Below are positions 26,355 through 34,841 of a stretch of DNA of 64,000 nt, in pieces (within the stretch, counting starts at the first letter, position 1; every line of letters begins with the position of its first letter). The notes under the pieces are model-generated. The model was not told the origin of the DNA, did no database searches, and was given only the letters and a program-made list of their open reading frames with translations. The stretch is from CAWKGV01 sp963849305 (GTDB taxonomy: Bacteria > Pseudomonadota > Alphaproteobacteria > Acetobacterales > Acetobacteraceae): contig CAWKGV010000001.1 of assembly GCA_963849305.1 (NCBI GenBank), positions 124,001-188,000 of the forward strand, read 5' to 3'. The position numbers and the translations under genes are program-made.

Positions 26355-26531
26355 GCTGCTGCCCGAACGTCCGTGGAGCCCGAACGCTCCTCGGCGTGAT
26401 GCTGGTAGCCGGCGGCGGGCCGCGCATCAAGCGAGTTATCGAGTGCGGCGACTAGGCATGGTTGTGCGGGATGGTTGGCTTGATCGGCCGCCCCTCATGC
26501 GCTATCCCCCGCCCTTCCAACGCGCCGGCCT

Positions 26532-26607
26532 GCCCAGGTAGCTCAGTTGGTAGAGCATGCGACTGAAAATCGCAGTGTCGGTGGTTCGATTCCGCCCCTG
26601 GGCACCA
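26532..26607 (+). tRNA. tRNA-Phe (GAA)
   Basis: A 76-base cloverleaf: acceptor stem GCCCAGG/CCTGGGC, D-stem with GCTCAGTTGGTAGAGC, anticodon arm TGCGA-CTGAAAA-TCGCA with anticodon GAA, T-loop GGTTCGATTCC, and encoded ACCA end. Confidence 0.97.
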
Positions 26608-26632
26608 CGGGCTGCTTTTTTTTGGTCGGCCG

Positions 26633-26708
26633 GTCCCGTTCGTCTAGAGGCCCAGGACACCAGCCTTTCACGTTGGTAACACGGGTTCGAATCCCGTACG
26701 GGACGCCA
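26633..26708 (+). tRNA. tRNA-Glu (TTC)
   Basis: A 76-base cloverleaf: acceptor stem GTCCCGT/ACGGGAC, anticodon arm CCAGC-CTTTCAC-GTTGG with anticodon TTC, T-loop GGTTCGAATCC, and encoded GCCA end. It lies 25 bases after tRNA-Phe and is probably cotranscribed. Confidence 0.97.
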
Positions 26709-26759
26709 GACGCCGGGCCATCCCCAAATCTAAGCGTCGCTAGCCGCTTAGGCCATGAC

Positions 26760-26799
26760 AACTTCCCCACGCGGGTTGAACAATGAACGGGGAAGTTTT
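26760..26799 (+). terminator. Probable terminator after the tRNA pair
   Basis: A 9-bp perfect stem AACTTCCCC / GGGGAAGTT with a 20-base loop is followed by TT. A second small palindrome (TAAGCG, 8 bases, CGCTTA) lies at 26731-26750 between tRNA-Glu and this hairpin, and GGCTCC-TTC-GGAGCC follows at 26800-26814. Confidence 0.45.
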
Positions 26800-26917
26800 G
26801 GCTCCTTCGGAGCCGCCGGTTCCCCGGTGTCCCTGACCCTCTGGCCAGCCGACACAGGGGGAGCTACCGCCATGTGAACGACCAGCAGCCAGTCGGTTCG
26901 TTTCGTTTAAACAGCGT

Positions 26918-27577
26918 TCAACACTGCGCGGAGGCGTGGAGCACGCGCAACGCCGCGCACGCCGCCCCATAGCCGTTGTCGATATTCACCGTCACGATCC
27001 CCGGCGCGCAGCTCGCGAGAATTGCGTGCAGCGCCGCACGCCCGCCCTCGGCGACGCCGTAGCCCACCGAGGTCGGCACCGCGATCACCACCCCCGGCAC
27101 CAGCCCCGCCACCACGCTCGGCAGCGCCGCGTCCATGCCGGCCGCCACGATCACCACCCGGAAGGCGCGAAGTTCCTCCACGCGAGAGAGCAGGCGCCAG
27201 AGCCCCGCGACGCCGACATCGGCGATCAATAGCGCCGCGCGGCCGTTGAAGCCGAGCGTGCGCACCGCCTCGCGCGCGACCGGCACGTCCGAGGTGCCCG
27301 CCGTCACCACGGCGACATCCAGTCCCGCCAATGCCGGGCAGGCCGGGCCGAACATCGCGGTGCGAGACACCGGGTCGTAATCCATGCGGTCCTGCTGCCA
27401 GGCCGGCAAAGCCGAATGCCGCTCCGGGTCGAGCCGGGTCAGCAGCAAGGAGGCGTCGCGTGCCGCCGCGTCTTCCAGGATCGCGGCGATCTGAGCTGGC
27501 GACTTGCCGGCGGCATACACCGCCTCGCCGAAGCCGATTCGCTCCGCGCGTCGCGTGTCCAGCACGAACTCGGTCAC
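26918..27577 (-). CDS. larB: Pyridinium-3,5-biscarboxylic acid mononucleotide synthase LarB
   Basis: A 219-residue protein of the AIR-carboxylase-like LarB family. Diagnostic parts are AGKSPAQIAAILED, LLLTRLDPERHSAL, DYDPVSRTAMFG, VAVVTAGTSDVPVAREA and VVAAGMDAALPSVVAGLVP. LarB carboxylates and hydrolyses nicotinic acid adenine dinucleotide to give pyridinium-3,5-biscarboxylate mononucleotide, the first step to the nickel-pincer nucleotide. Its ATG overlaps the larE stop by 4 nt. It is the last gene of larC-larE-larB, ending just before the divergent tRNA region. Confidence 0.93.
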   Translation of the reverse strand: MTEFVLDTRRAERIGFGEAVYAAGKSPAQIAAILEDAAARDASLLLTRLDPERHSALPAWQQDRMDYDPVSRTAMFGPACPALAGLDVAVVTAGTSDVPVAREAVRTLGFNGRAALLIADVGVAGLWRLLSRVEELRAFRVVIVAAGMDAALPSVVAGLVPGVVIAVPTSVGYGVAEGGRAALHAILASCAPGIVTVNIDNGYGAACAALRVLHASAQC

Positions 27578-28374
27578 GACGACGCCCGCACAAACGCGCT
27601 GCCCATGCGGTAGGCGGAAAAAGAGAGCGGGCGGGATAGTCCCGAGCCCAGCATCAGCTCCGAGAGCCGCCCGTGCAGTCGGTCTCGCGCATCAGGGTCG
27701 AGCCGCGTCAGCGTCGCCGGATCGAGTTCAATGACGATGCCCGACGCCCGCACTCGGCAACGCACGGTCTGAGGCCGCAGCTCGGCCGCGACCATGCGCT
27801 CGGCATCATGAACGAAGGCGAGTTCCTTGGGGTCGATCGCGATGCCGGTCTCGATGCGGCTGGAGAGGCACGGTGCGGCCGGCAGCTCGGCGATCTCGCC
27901 GAGCGCCAGGAGTCCGGCGATTCGGCGCACGGTGGCCTTGTCGATGTGCGCCTCGACAAACGGGTGACGCACGCCTCGCGCCCGTGCCGCGACGAGCCCG
28001 GGCCGCCAATCGCCGAGATCATCGAGGTTGGTGCCCGATGCGATCGGCGCGGTCGTGCGCCCCGCAATCGTGCCGTAGAGGTCGGCCTTACAGAAGAAAC
28101 AACGGTTGGCCGGATTGGCGCGGTAGGCCGGATCGGCGAACTCGCCGGCGTCGATCACATGCAGCGCCCAGCCCCGCGCATCCGCCAAACTCCGCGTTCG
28201 TCGCGTCGCCTCGGCCGGCACCGCCGGAGAGCTGGCATGGAACATGCGCGCGCGGCCGCCCAGGCGTTCATGGGCCGCTGCGGCCAGTGTCAGGCTGTCC
28301 ACGCCGCCACTGACCGCCACAGCCAGCAAGTCGAATGTGTCGAGCACCGAGCGAAGCCGTTCCAGCGTCTGCAT
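27574..28374 (-). CDS. larE: Sacrificial sulfur transferase LarE
   Basis: A 266-residue ATP pyrophosphatase. The PP-loop is AVSGGVDSLTLA (residues 18-29). NRCFFCKADLYG near 88-99 and the AAPCLSSRIETG loop near 157-168 carry the conserved cysteines. In the family the Cys of the CLSSR-type loop gives its sulfur (leaving dehydroalanine), while some homologs bind an iron-sulfur cluster at three cysteines; here at least three Cys are present in those two motifs. It makes pyridinium-3,5-bisthiocarboxylate mononucleotide from the LarB product. One base separates it from larC upstream. Confidence 0.93.
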   Translation of the reverse strand: MQTLERLRSVLDTFDLLAVAVSGGVDSLTLAAAAHERLGGRARMFHASSPAVPAEATRRTRSLADARGWALHVIDAGEFADPAYRANPANRCFFCKADLYGTIAGRTTAPIASGTNLDDLGDWRPGLVAARARGVRHPFVEAHIDKATVRRIAGLLALGEIAELPAAPCLSSRIETGIAIDPKELAFVHDAERMVAAELRPQTVRCRVRASGIVIELDPATLTRLDPDARDRLHGRLSELMLGSGLSRPLSFSAYRMGSAFVRASS

Positions 28375-28375
28375 G

Positions 28376-29566
28376 TCAGGGACCGCCCTCCTCCTCGGCC
28401 GCTCGTTCCGCGACCCGGCGCAAGCGCGCGCGTGCGGCGTGGCCAGAGAGCGCCAGCACGTCCTCCGCCTCGGCCTTGCCGGTTCGTCCGCCCGGCCGGT
28501 CCACGAGCTTCACCCGCAAGCGGTGCTGCTCGACCGTTACCTCCGTCTGCCGTCTCGGCAGCGTAAGGCCGCGCACCAGATGGGTGCGCAGGCCGATGGT
28601 GGTCGTCTCGCGGAAGCAGGCATCGGTGGCGCGATCCAGGTCTTCGGGCCGGACCAGCACCTGGACATGAGTTGCCATGCGCCCCTTCTTGCCGAGGCCC
28701 GCCATCTGCAAGACATCGTGGACGCCCGGTGTTCCCCGCAACCGGTCGAGCCCGGCGGCGAGGTCTTCGGCGGATTGGTCGTCCACCTCGAATTGGATCA
28801 CCGCGAGCTCGCGATGCCTAGCCACCCGCGCGTCCTGTACCGTTTCGAACACCAGCGCGCGAACGCAATTGCTGAGCCCCGGCAGGGTCCGCGTGCCAAA
28901 CCCGATGCCGGACCGTTGCAGCCGACGCGGACCGCGCGGCGCCGTGGCCCCGAGGCAGAGGTGGCGCAGGATCGCGGCACCGGTCGGCGTGACGCGCTCG
29001 CCCGAAACGCCATCATCGATGGTGTCAAACCCTTCCAGCAGCAGCGCGGTTGCCGGCGCGGGAACCGGCAGCAATCCATGCATGGTGCGCACGCGTCCGC
29101 CGCCGAGCGGCAGCGGTGAAACGGACCAGCTCGCTTCGCCCATCGCGGCGATCAGAACGGAAGCACCCACGATATCGGCGATCGAATCGGCTGCCCCGAT
29201 TTCGTGGAACGTCACGGCTTCCGGCTCGATCCCATGCACGCGCGCCTCCGCTTCGGCCAGCAACGTGAATATGGCGATGGCGTGCCGACGCACGGGCTCG
29301 GCGATCGAGGCGCGCAGCAGGGTGTCCCGGATCGCGTGCCATGCCGAGTGGGCGTGATGATGATGCTCGGGGCTGGTGTCTTGAACGGTGAAGCGCGTAC
29401 CGGTCAGGACGTGATCCCGGTGAGGAATGGCACGGCAGCGTACAGAGACGATGCCTTCCGCCGCGGCGATCACTGCCTGCTCCTGTTCTGGAAAGGCATC
29501 GAGCATCGCGGCAATGAACATATCGCCGGCCATGCCGCCGACCGGATCGAGATGGACATGCCGCAT
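28376..29566 (-). CDS. larC: Nickel-pincer cofactor biosynthesis protein LarC
   Basis: A 396-residue single-chain LarC. It begins with the invariant HLDPVGGMAGDMFIAAMLD, has a His-rich stretch (HHHHAH near residue 70) suited to nickel, VTFHEIGAADSIADIVGASV, and FEVDDQSAEDLAAGLDRLRGTPGVHDV in the second half. LarC inserts nickel into the pincer nucleotide with CTP use. In Lactiplantibacillus the gene is split by a programmed frameshift; here it is continuous. It leads the larC-E-B operon and is divergent from a Tat-exported aldo/keto reductase over 132 bases. Confidence 0.94.
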   Translation of the reverse strand: MRHVHLDPVGGMAGDMFIAAMLDAFPEQEQAVIAAAEGIVSVRCRAIPHRDHVLTGTRFTVQDTSPEHHHHAHSAWHAIRDTLLRASIAEPVRRHAIAIFTLLAEAEARVHGIEPEAVTFHEIGAADSIADIVGASVLIAAMGEASWSVSPLPLGGGRVRTMHGLLPVPAPATALLLEGFDTIDDGVSGERVTPTGAAILRHLCLGATAPRGPRRLQRSGIGFGTRTLPGLSNCVRALVFETVQDARVARHRELAVIQFEVDDQSAEDLAAGLDRLRGTPGVHDVLQMAGLGKKGRMATHVQVLVRPEDLDRATDACFRETTTIGLRTHLVRGLTLPRRQTEVTVEQHRLRVKLVDRPGGRTGKAEAEDVLALSGHAARARLRRVAERAAEEEGGP

Positions 29567-29698
29567 GGTTGCTTCGTCTCCGCCGCCCCGAAGCCCAGAC
29601 GTTAGCGCGCGTGATCGGTTTGCCTCAAATTGCCGGTAGTGCCGCGACTTGGGAGCTACGGTCTCGTTCGCGTCGGAATGGGCTGGAGGAGGAGTGTG

Positions 29699-30856
29699 AT
29701 GGAACGGCGCTCAGTTCTGAAGGGTGTGGTCGGCGGCGGCTTGGCCGCGGGCGTGGCTGGCAAGGCAGTCGCGCAAGCGCCATCCATCGCGCCGGCCGAC
29801 GAGGCGAACAAGGTGGGCAGCGCCGGGCAGTACCCGCCGGGTCCGGCGGAGGAAGCAGGCGCGCCAGGATTGCCGCTGCTGACCAACCCCGGCGAACGCC
29901 GGGGCGAGATGCTGTACCGCCCGCTCGGCCGCACCGGGGAGATGGTATCGGCAATCGGCCTCGGCGGCTCGCATATCGCCAAGCCTCCAATTACCCAGCA
30001 GGAGGCGACGCACCTGATGCACGAGGCGATCGACCGCGGCATCACCTTCATGGACAATTGCTGGGACTACAACGAACATCGCAGCCTGCGCTGGATGGGT
30101 GATGCGCTGGCCCAGGGCGGCTACCGCAACAAGGTCTTCTTGATGAGCAAAATCGACGGCCGCGATAAGGAAACCGCGGCCGATCAGATCAACGATTGCC
30201 TAACCTGGCTCCGCACCGACCGCATCGACTTGCTGCAACATCACGAGGTGCTGCGCTACGACGATCCCGACCGCATCTTCGACCAAGGCGGCGCGATGGA
30301 AGCGGTGCTGGAGGCGCAAAAGGCGGGGAAGATCCGCCATATCGGCTTCACCGGCCACAAAGACCCGCGCATCCACCTTTATATGCTGGAGGTGGCCGCC
30401 AAGCACGGATTCCGTTTCGACACGGTGCAAATGCCGCTCAACGTGATGGACGCGCACTATCGCAGTTTCGCGCATCTGGTTTTACCTCACCTCGCCCGGC
30501 AGCAGATCGGGGTGCTTGGGATGAAGTCGATGGGCAGCAAGATCATCCTGAAGAGCGGGGTCGTATCGGCTCCGGAGTGCCTGCAATACGCGCTCAGCTT
30601 GCCGACCTCGGTGGTGATCACCGGCATCGACAATAAGCAGGTGCTGGACCAGGCCTTCAAGGTGGCCAAGGAATTCAAGCCGCTCGACCGCCAGCAGCTC
30701 GCGGCGTTGCTGGAGAAAACGGCGCAAGCGGCGCAGAACGGCACTTACGAGCTGTTCAAGACCTCCGCGCATTTCGACGAAACCGCGCGGCACGCGGACT
30801 GGATGGGCCCGGACCGGCCCGCCGTACAACGGCTGGCGCCCGAATTGCCTGGCTGA
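29699..30856 (+). CDS. Tat-exported aldo/keto reductase
   Basis: A 385-residue protein. A twin-arginine signal, ERRSVLKGVVGGGLAAGVAG, leads a disordered linker (residues 28-70), then a short aldo/keto reductase barrel: MLYRPLGRTGEMVSAIGLGGSH, DNCWDYNEH (catalytic Asp-Tyr), KIDGRDKETAADQIND, LQHHEVL with the catalytic His pair and IGVLGMKSMGS. Export in folded form suggests it binds NADP(H) tightly or uses another electron carrier in the periplasm. The ATG at 29699 has GGAGGAGG upstream. It converges with the beta-hydroxyacid dehydrogenase gene. Confidence 0.9.
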   Translation: MERRSVLKGVVGGGLAAGVAGKAVAQAPSIAPADEANKVGSAGQYPPGPAEEAGAPGLPLLTNPGERRGEMLYRPLGRTGEMVSAIGLGGSHIAKPPITQQEATHLMHEAIDRGITFMDNCWDYNEHRSLRWMGDALAQGGYRNKVFLMSKIDGRDKETAADQINDCLTWLRTDRIDLLQHHEVLRYDDPDRIFDQGGAMEAVLEAQKAGKIRHIGFTGHKDPRIHLYMLEVAAKHGFRFDTVQMPLNVMDAHYRSFAHLVLPHLARQQIGVLGMKSMGSKIILKSGVVSAPECLQYALSLPTSVVITGIDNKQVLDQAFKVAKEFKPLDRQQLAALLEKTAQAAQNGTYELFKTSAHFDETARHADWMGPDRPAVQRLAPELPG

Positions 30857-30865
30857 GTCGCGGGA

Positions 30866-31759
30866 TTAATCGGGGTCGATCACGCGCAGCACGACCGGGT
30901 GATAGGCTTGACCGTAGCCGAGCTGATCGGCCTCGCGCAGCCGCTGCATCGCCAGGTCGGCGCCCGGCGCGGCCACCCCCGACTCGGTCGCCATCTCCAG
31001 CGCGTACGACAGATCCTTGATAGCGTAACGCGTGGAGAACGCGCGCTCGGGGAAGACGCGCGGCAGCATCGCCTTCATGCCGTGGTTGCGCAGCACGAAA
31101 CTGTCACCCGAGCCCTTGGCGATGGCAGCGAGCAGCACGTCCGGAGGCACGCCCTGGCGCCGGCCAATTCCGATCGCCTCCGCGAGCGCGTGCGTATTCT
31201 GGAACACCAACATGTTGTTCAGGATCTTCACCACCTGCCCGCTTCCCACCGGACCGCAATGCGTCACATCGGTGCCCATTGTTTCCAGTACCGGGCGGAT
31301 GTGCGTGAACACCGCCTCGCTCGCGCCGACCATGATGCTAAGTTCGCCCCGCGCCGCCGCCTCGCGCGTCCGCGCGACCGGCGCGTCCGCGAAGCCGACG
31401 CTTTTGGCCGCGAAACGGCCGCCAATTTCGCGCGTCAGCGCAACGGGCGAGGTGCTGGTGTCAACCACGCATTGCCCGGAGCCTAACAACGGCTCCAATT
31501 CGGCGATGACCGCCTGCACCGCGTGGCCGTCGGGCAGCGACAGCAGGATCAACTCGCACCGCCGCGCTATCTCCGGCGGCGCCGCGCGCTGCACGCTCGC
31601 CGCCGCCAAGCGTTGCAGCGGTTCCGGGCGCAGATCGCAGCCGAGCACCGGGCGGCCGCCGAGCCGTGCGAGATGACCGCACATCGGCTCGCCCATCACC
31701 CCGAGCCCGACGAACCCGATGGTCTCGATCGGCCGCAATACTGCCGCGCTGTCCGACAT
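30866..31759 (-). CDS. NAD(P)-dependent beta-hydroxyacid dehydrogenase
   Basis: A 297-residue protein of the 3-hydroxyisobutyrate/6-phosphogluconate dehydrogenase type. It has the Rossmann motif IGFVGLGVMGEPM (residues 12-24), substrate motif DTSTSP and DAPVARTREAAARGEL (usually DAPVSGG), and the catalytic lysine in GSGQVVKILNNMLVFQN. The missing SGG in the DAPV loop suggests a substrate that differs from the classic small hydroxy acids. The ATG at 31759 is chosen over the GTG at 31777 because it starts MSDSAAV just before the Rossmann fold. Confidence 0.9.
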   Translation of the reverse strand: MSDSAAVLRPIETIGFVGLGVMGEPMCGHLARLGGRPVLGCDLRPEPLQRLAAASVQRAAPPEIARRCELILLSLPDGHAVQAVIAELEPLLGSGQCVVDTSTSPVALTREIGGRFAAKSVGFADAPVARTREAAARGELSIMVGASEAVFTHIRPVLETMGTDVTHCGPVGSGQVVKILNNMLVFQNTHALAEAIGIGRRQGVPPDVLLAAIAKGSGDSFVLRNHGMKAMLPRVFPERAFSTRYAIKDLSYALEMATESGVAAPGADLAMQRLREADQLGYGQAYHPVVLRVIDPD

Positions 31760-31826
31760 TGCACGCCGCTTCCACAATCCGCGTCAGTCTGTGCAGCGAT
31801 TTCATGGGGTGTCAAAGCCGGTCGCG

Positions 31827-33308
31827 TCAGTCGTTGCCCATCGCGCTCCGCTCGGTCATGCGCCGGATCGTGCCGCTCGTGCTGTGCCCCTCGCGCAACT
31901 CGACCAGCAGCACCTTGCCGCCCCAGCCGGTCACGAGGTCGGCCCCCACCACGCGGTCGATTGTATAGTCCGCGCCCTTCACCAGCACCTCCGGACGCAG
32001 CGCGCGGATCAGGTCGCTCGGCGTGTCCTCGCCGAACAGCACCACGAGATCGACCGGCGCCAGCGAGGCCATGACCGTCGCGCGCGCGGTCTCGCCCTGC
32101 GCCGGCCGCGACGGCCCCTTGAGCCGCGCCACCGAAGCGTCGGTATTCAGAGCCACCACCAGCCGGTCACACGCGGCCCGCGCCTCGGTGAGCAGGCGGA
32201 CATGCCCTGGGTGGATCAGGTCGAAGCAGCCGTTGGTGAACCCGATCCGCAACCCCTGGGCGCGCCAGGCCGCGACCCGCGCCACCGCCTGCGCGCGCGT
32301 GGCCACTTTGCGATCGGTCGCTAGCAGCTCGCGCACATGCAGCACGCCCAGCAGCTCCTCCCGGCCCACGGTCGCCGTCCCCGGCTTGCCGACCGAGATC
32401 CCCGCGGTGATGTTGGCGAGCTGCGCTGCCTCGACCAGCGGCGCGCCGGCGGCGAGGGCCAAGGCCAGCGTGGCGACCAGGGTGTCGCCCGCGCCCGACA
32501 CGTCCGAAACCTCATGGGCGCGCGCGGGCAGATGCAGCGCCGGGGTGTCCGCTTGCACCAGCGTCAGCCCCCTGGCCGAGCGCGTGAGCACGACCGCCTC
32601 GCCGCCAAATGCCTCCAGCGCCGCCCGGCCCGCCTGCTCCGCGCCTGCGTCGTCGGCACCGTCGATACGCGTGGCGAGCCGCGCCTCGGTTTCGTTTGGC
32701 GTCAGGATCGTGGCGCCGCGATACGAGGCGAACTCGGCGCGCTTCGGGTCGGCGATCACGATGCGGCCCTGGCCGGCGCAGCGCGCCAGCACCTCGCCGA
32801 GCAGGGCGCCGCCGAGCACACCTTTGGCGTAGTCCGAGAGCACCACGACATCGGCCTGGGCCAGCGCCGCCTCGAACGCATCGAGCAGCGCGGCGGCGGC
32901 AGGGGCATCGAGCGGCCCGGTCGTCTCCTCATCGAGTCTGAGAAGCTGGTGGGCGCCGGCCATGAAGCGGGTCTTCGCGGTGGTGGGCCGAGCGGGCGCC
33001 GTGACCATGCGCGCGCGCACGCTGCTTTCGCCGCCGAGCAGCGCCTCGATCTCGGCGCCCGCCGGGTCGGACCCGATGAGGCCCACGAGCCCCGGCTGCC
33101 CGCCGAGCCGGGCGATGTTGACCGCCACGTTCGCGGCGCCGCCCAGGCTTGCCCGGCGCGCCGTTGGGCGCAGCACCGGGATCGGCGCCTCGGGCGAGAG
33201 CCGGCCGGCCTCGCCGGTTACATAACGATCCAGGATGACGTCGCCGACCACCAGCACCCGCGTCTGCGCAAAGCCGTGCACGATGTCGGCGAGATGCTCG
33301 TGGGTCAT
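31827..33308 (-). CDS. hldE: Bifunctional heptose 7-phosphate kinase/heptose 1-phosphate adenylyltransferase
   Basis: A 493-residue two-domain enzyme of ADP-heptose synthesis for lipopolysaccharide core. The N-terminal PfkB kinase has VVGDVILDRYVTGEAGRLSPEAPIPVL, the GGAANVAVNIARLG motif and the SDVSGAGDTLVATLALAL anion hole (Asp base). The C-terminal nucleotidyltransferase has FTNGCFDLIHPGHVRLL (HxGH), LNTDASVARLKG and the ending EGHSTSGTI. The start is at MTHEHLAD; the longer frame from 33461 is not used. It suggests a Gram-negative heptose-containing outer membrane. It stands without other hld genes here. Confidence 0.96.
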   Translation of the reverse strand: MTHEHLADIVHGFAQTRVLVVGDVILDRYVTGEAGRLSPEAPIPVLRPTARRASLGGAANVAVNIARLGGQPGLVGLIGSDPAGAEIEALLGGESSVRARMVTAPARPTTAKTRFMAGAHQLLRLDEETTGPLDAPAAAALLDAFEAALAQADVVVLSDYAKGVLGGALLGEVLARCAGQGRIVIADPKRAEFASYRGATILTPNETEARLATRIDGADDAGAEQAGRAALEAFGGEAVVLTRSARGLTLVQADTPALHLPARAHEVSDVSGAGDTLVATLALALAAGAPLVEAAQLANITAGISVGKPGTATVGREELLGVLHVRELLATDRKVATRAQAVARVAAWRAQGLRIGFTNGCFDLIHPGHVRLLTEARAACDRLVVALNTDASVARLKGPSRPAQGETARATVMASLAPVDLVVLFGEDTPSDLIRALRPEVLVKGADYTIDRVVGADLVTGWGGKVLLVELREGHSTSGTIRRMTERSAMGND

Positions 33309-33525
33309 GCGAGAGTGCGCGCGTCCGGTTGTGGCTTGGGCGCTGCTATCACAGAAGCCGGCGTCGGTCGCAACGTCCGTCCGCGCGCAGAGGATGCGTT
33401 GGCCGGATCTACGGGGGACTCTGGACGATAATATGCGGACGATCCTGCAGAGACTCCCCAAGGTCCGGCCGAGGCGATACGGCGGTGTAGGTCCGCCGCA
33501 GTCAACTCACGGTGCGCGTCACCGA

Positions 33526-34299
33526 TTAGCGGGTGGGTCCGACCATCGCGAAGCTCGCACCTTGCGGGTCGGTGCATTGAACGATCCAGCTTCCCCCGGG
33601 AACCTGCATCGGGCCGTTGAGGATCTGGCCGCCGCCTTGGCTGACGCGCGCTGCGGCGGCGTCGATCGCGTCAACATTGAAATAGTAGAGCCAGAACGGG
33701 GCGGGCGTCGCTTGCATCTTGGTCATCATGCCGCCAACCGGCGCGCCGCCCGTCGCGAAGAGCTGGTAGATCCCCATCGCGCCCATATCGATGGCCTCGG
33801 CCTTGGTCCAACCGAAAAGACCAGCGTAGAACGCGAAGGCGCTTTCGCCATCGCCAGCCTGCAGTTCATGCCAGCCGACATGGCCCGGCGCGCCGGGCGC
33901 GACTGGCGGGCCCGGCGGTTCGCCGGTCCCTCTGAACAGCATGAACACCGCGCCATGTGGATCGGCGACCGCGGCAAAGCGGCCGACGCCCGGAATATCC
34001 TCGGGCGCGCGGTGGATGGCCCCGCCGGCCGCCTTGACGCGGGCCGCGTAGGCGTCGACATCGTCAACCGCGATATAGCCCGACCAGCACGGCCGAGCGC
34101 CCGTCGTCCGCGCCGCCTCGGGGATCGGCATCAGCCCCCCGATCGGCGTCGGCCCCATCGATAGAATCGTGTAGGAGCGATCGGCCATGCCGGAGTCGTT
34201 CGCGTCCCAGCCGATCACGCTGCGATAGAAGGACTCCGCGGCCTTAGTGTCACTGGTCATCAGTTCGTACCAGATGAATTTTCCCTGATAGTCAGACAT
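33526..34299 (-). CDS. VOC family protein (two glyoxalase-like domains)
   Basis: A 257-residue protein with two vicinal-oxygen-chelate domains: residues 8-120 (FIWYELMTSDTKAAESFYRSVIGW, VADPHGAVFMLF) and 135-255 (VGWHELQAGDGESAFAFYAGLFGW, CTDPQGASFAMV). The two domains give the usual metal-binding cavity or a small-molecule pocket. Such proteins serve as lyases, isomerases or antibiotic-resistance proteins; no specific role is evident. It lies 5 bases downstream of the headless TetR gene, so it was probably the gene controlled by that regulator. Confidence 0.88.
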   Translation of the reverse strand: MSDYQGKFIWYELMTSDTKAAESFYRSVIGWDANDSGMADRSYTILSMGPTPIGGLMPIPEAARTTGARPCWSGYIAVDDVDAYAARVKAAGGAIHRAPEDIPGVGRFAAVADPHGAVFMLFRGTGEPPGPPVAPGAPGHVGWHELQAGDGESAFAFYAGLFGWTKAEAIDMGAMGIYQLFATGGAPVGGMMTKMQATPAPFWLYYFNVDAIDAAAARVSQGGGQILNGPMQVPGGSWIVQCTDPQGASFAMVGPTR

Positions 34300-34304
34300 C
34301 GCGT

Positions 34305-34745
34305 TCACTCCGCTGGTCTGGGTTGATCGAACAGCATCTTTAGATATCGCCCGAGATGCTCCAGGCAGTCTCGGGCGATATCGGGGCCGCCTTTCGCCTT
34401 GGCCACGATGAAGGCGCCCTGGATCACGGCCTGGATGTAAAGTCCGAGGCCGTCGGCGCTCCACGCCGCCTCCGGAGCATGGCGAAGCTTGGCTTCGGCA
34501 ATATCCTTGGCGAGCTCGGCGGCTTGCGCGCTGATATGCGTGTCGCAGGCTTCGCGAACGACGGGATGGGACTCGAAGGTCTCCTGAACCATCGTGCCCA
34601 GCAGGCAGGTGAATTCAGGCAGGCTGCCCTGGAGGATTGCCTTCCGGAAATCGACGTAACCCAGGACGCGGTCGAGGGGATCCTGCAAAGCGCGATAGGA
34701 AGCCCGCGCGAACAGGCGGTCCGCGATCGCCGCGAAAATACCCAC
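34305..34745 (-). pseudogene. TetR family regulator lacking its DNA-binding domain
   Basis: The 146 residues (from a GTG) match only the C-terminal ligand and dimerisation domain of a TetR regulator: YRALQDPLDRVLGYVDFRKAILQGSLPEFTCLLGTMVQET and IQAVIQGAFIVAKAKGGPDIARDCLEHLGRYLKMLF. The helix-turn-helix of about 50 residues that should precede FAAIADRLFARA is not present in any frame upstream. An operator-like palindrome sits 13 bases before the open part. A deletion that joined the promoter region to the C-terminal half is the simplest explanation. If expressed it could only bind ligand or form mixed dimers. Confidence 0.8.
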
Positions 34746-34757
34746 TGGCTGGCGTGG

Positions 34758-34775
34758 ATACCAACTAGTCGGTAT
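34758..34775. promoter_or_regulatory. TetR-type operator palindrome
   Basis: ATACCAACTAGTCGGTAT is an 18-base inverted repeat with one mismatched pair and an ACTAGT core. It lies directly upstream of the headless TetR gene and is probably its original autoregulatory operator. Confidence 0.5.
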
Positions 34776-34841
34776 GGCGTCAACTACAGCAAACAGGGTT
34801 GGCTCGACACCGCGCCGAGCCCACGACGGCCAGGCGAATTT

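Noticed and set aside
26613..26620. T8 run between the two tRNAs as a terminator
   Set aside because: No stable stem precedes the run; the tRNAs are probably cotranscribed.
26532..26708. tRNA pair as an integration site for a mobile island
   Set aside because: No integrase, and no repeated tRNA 3' end was seen downstream.
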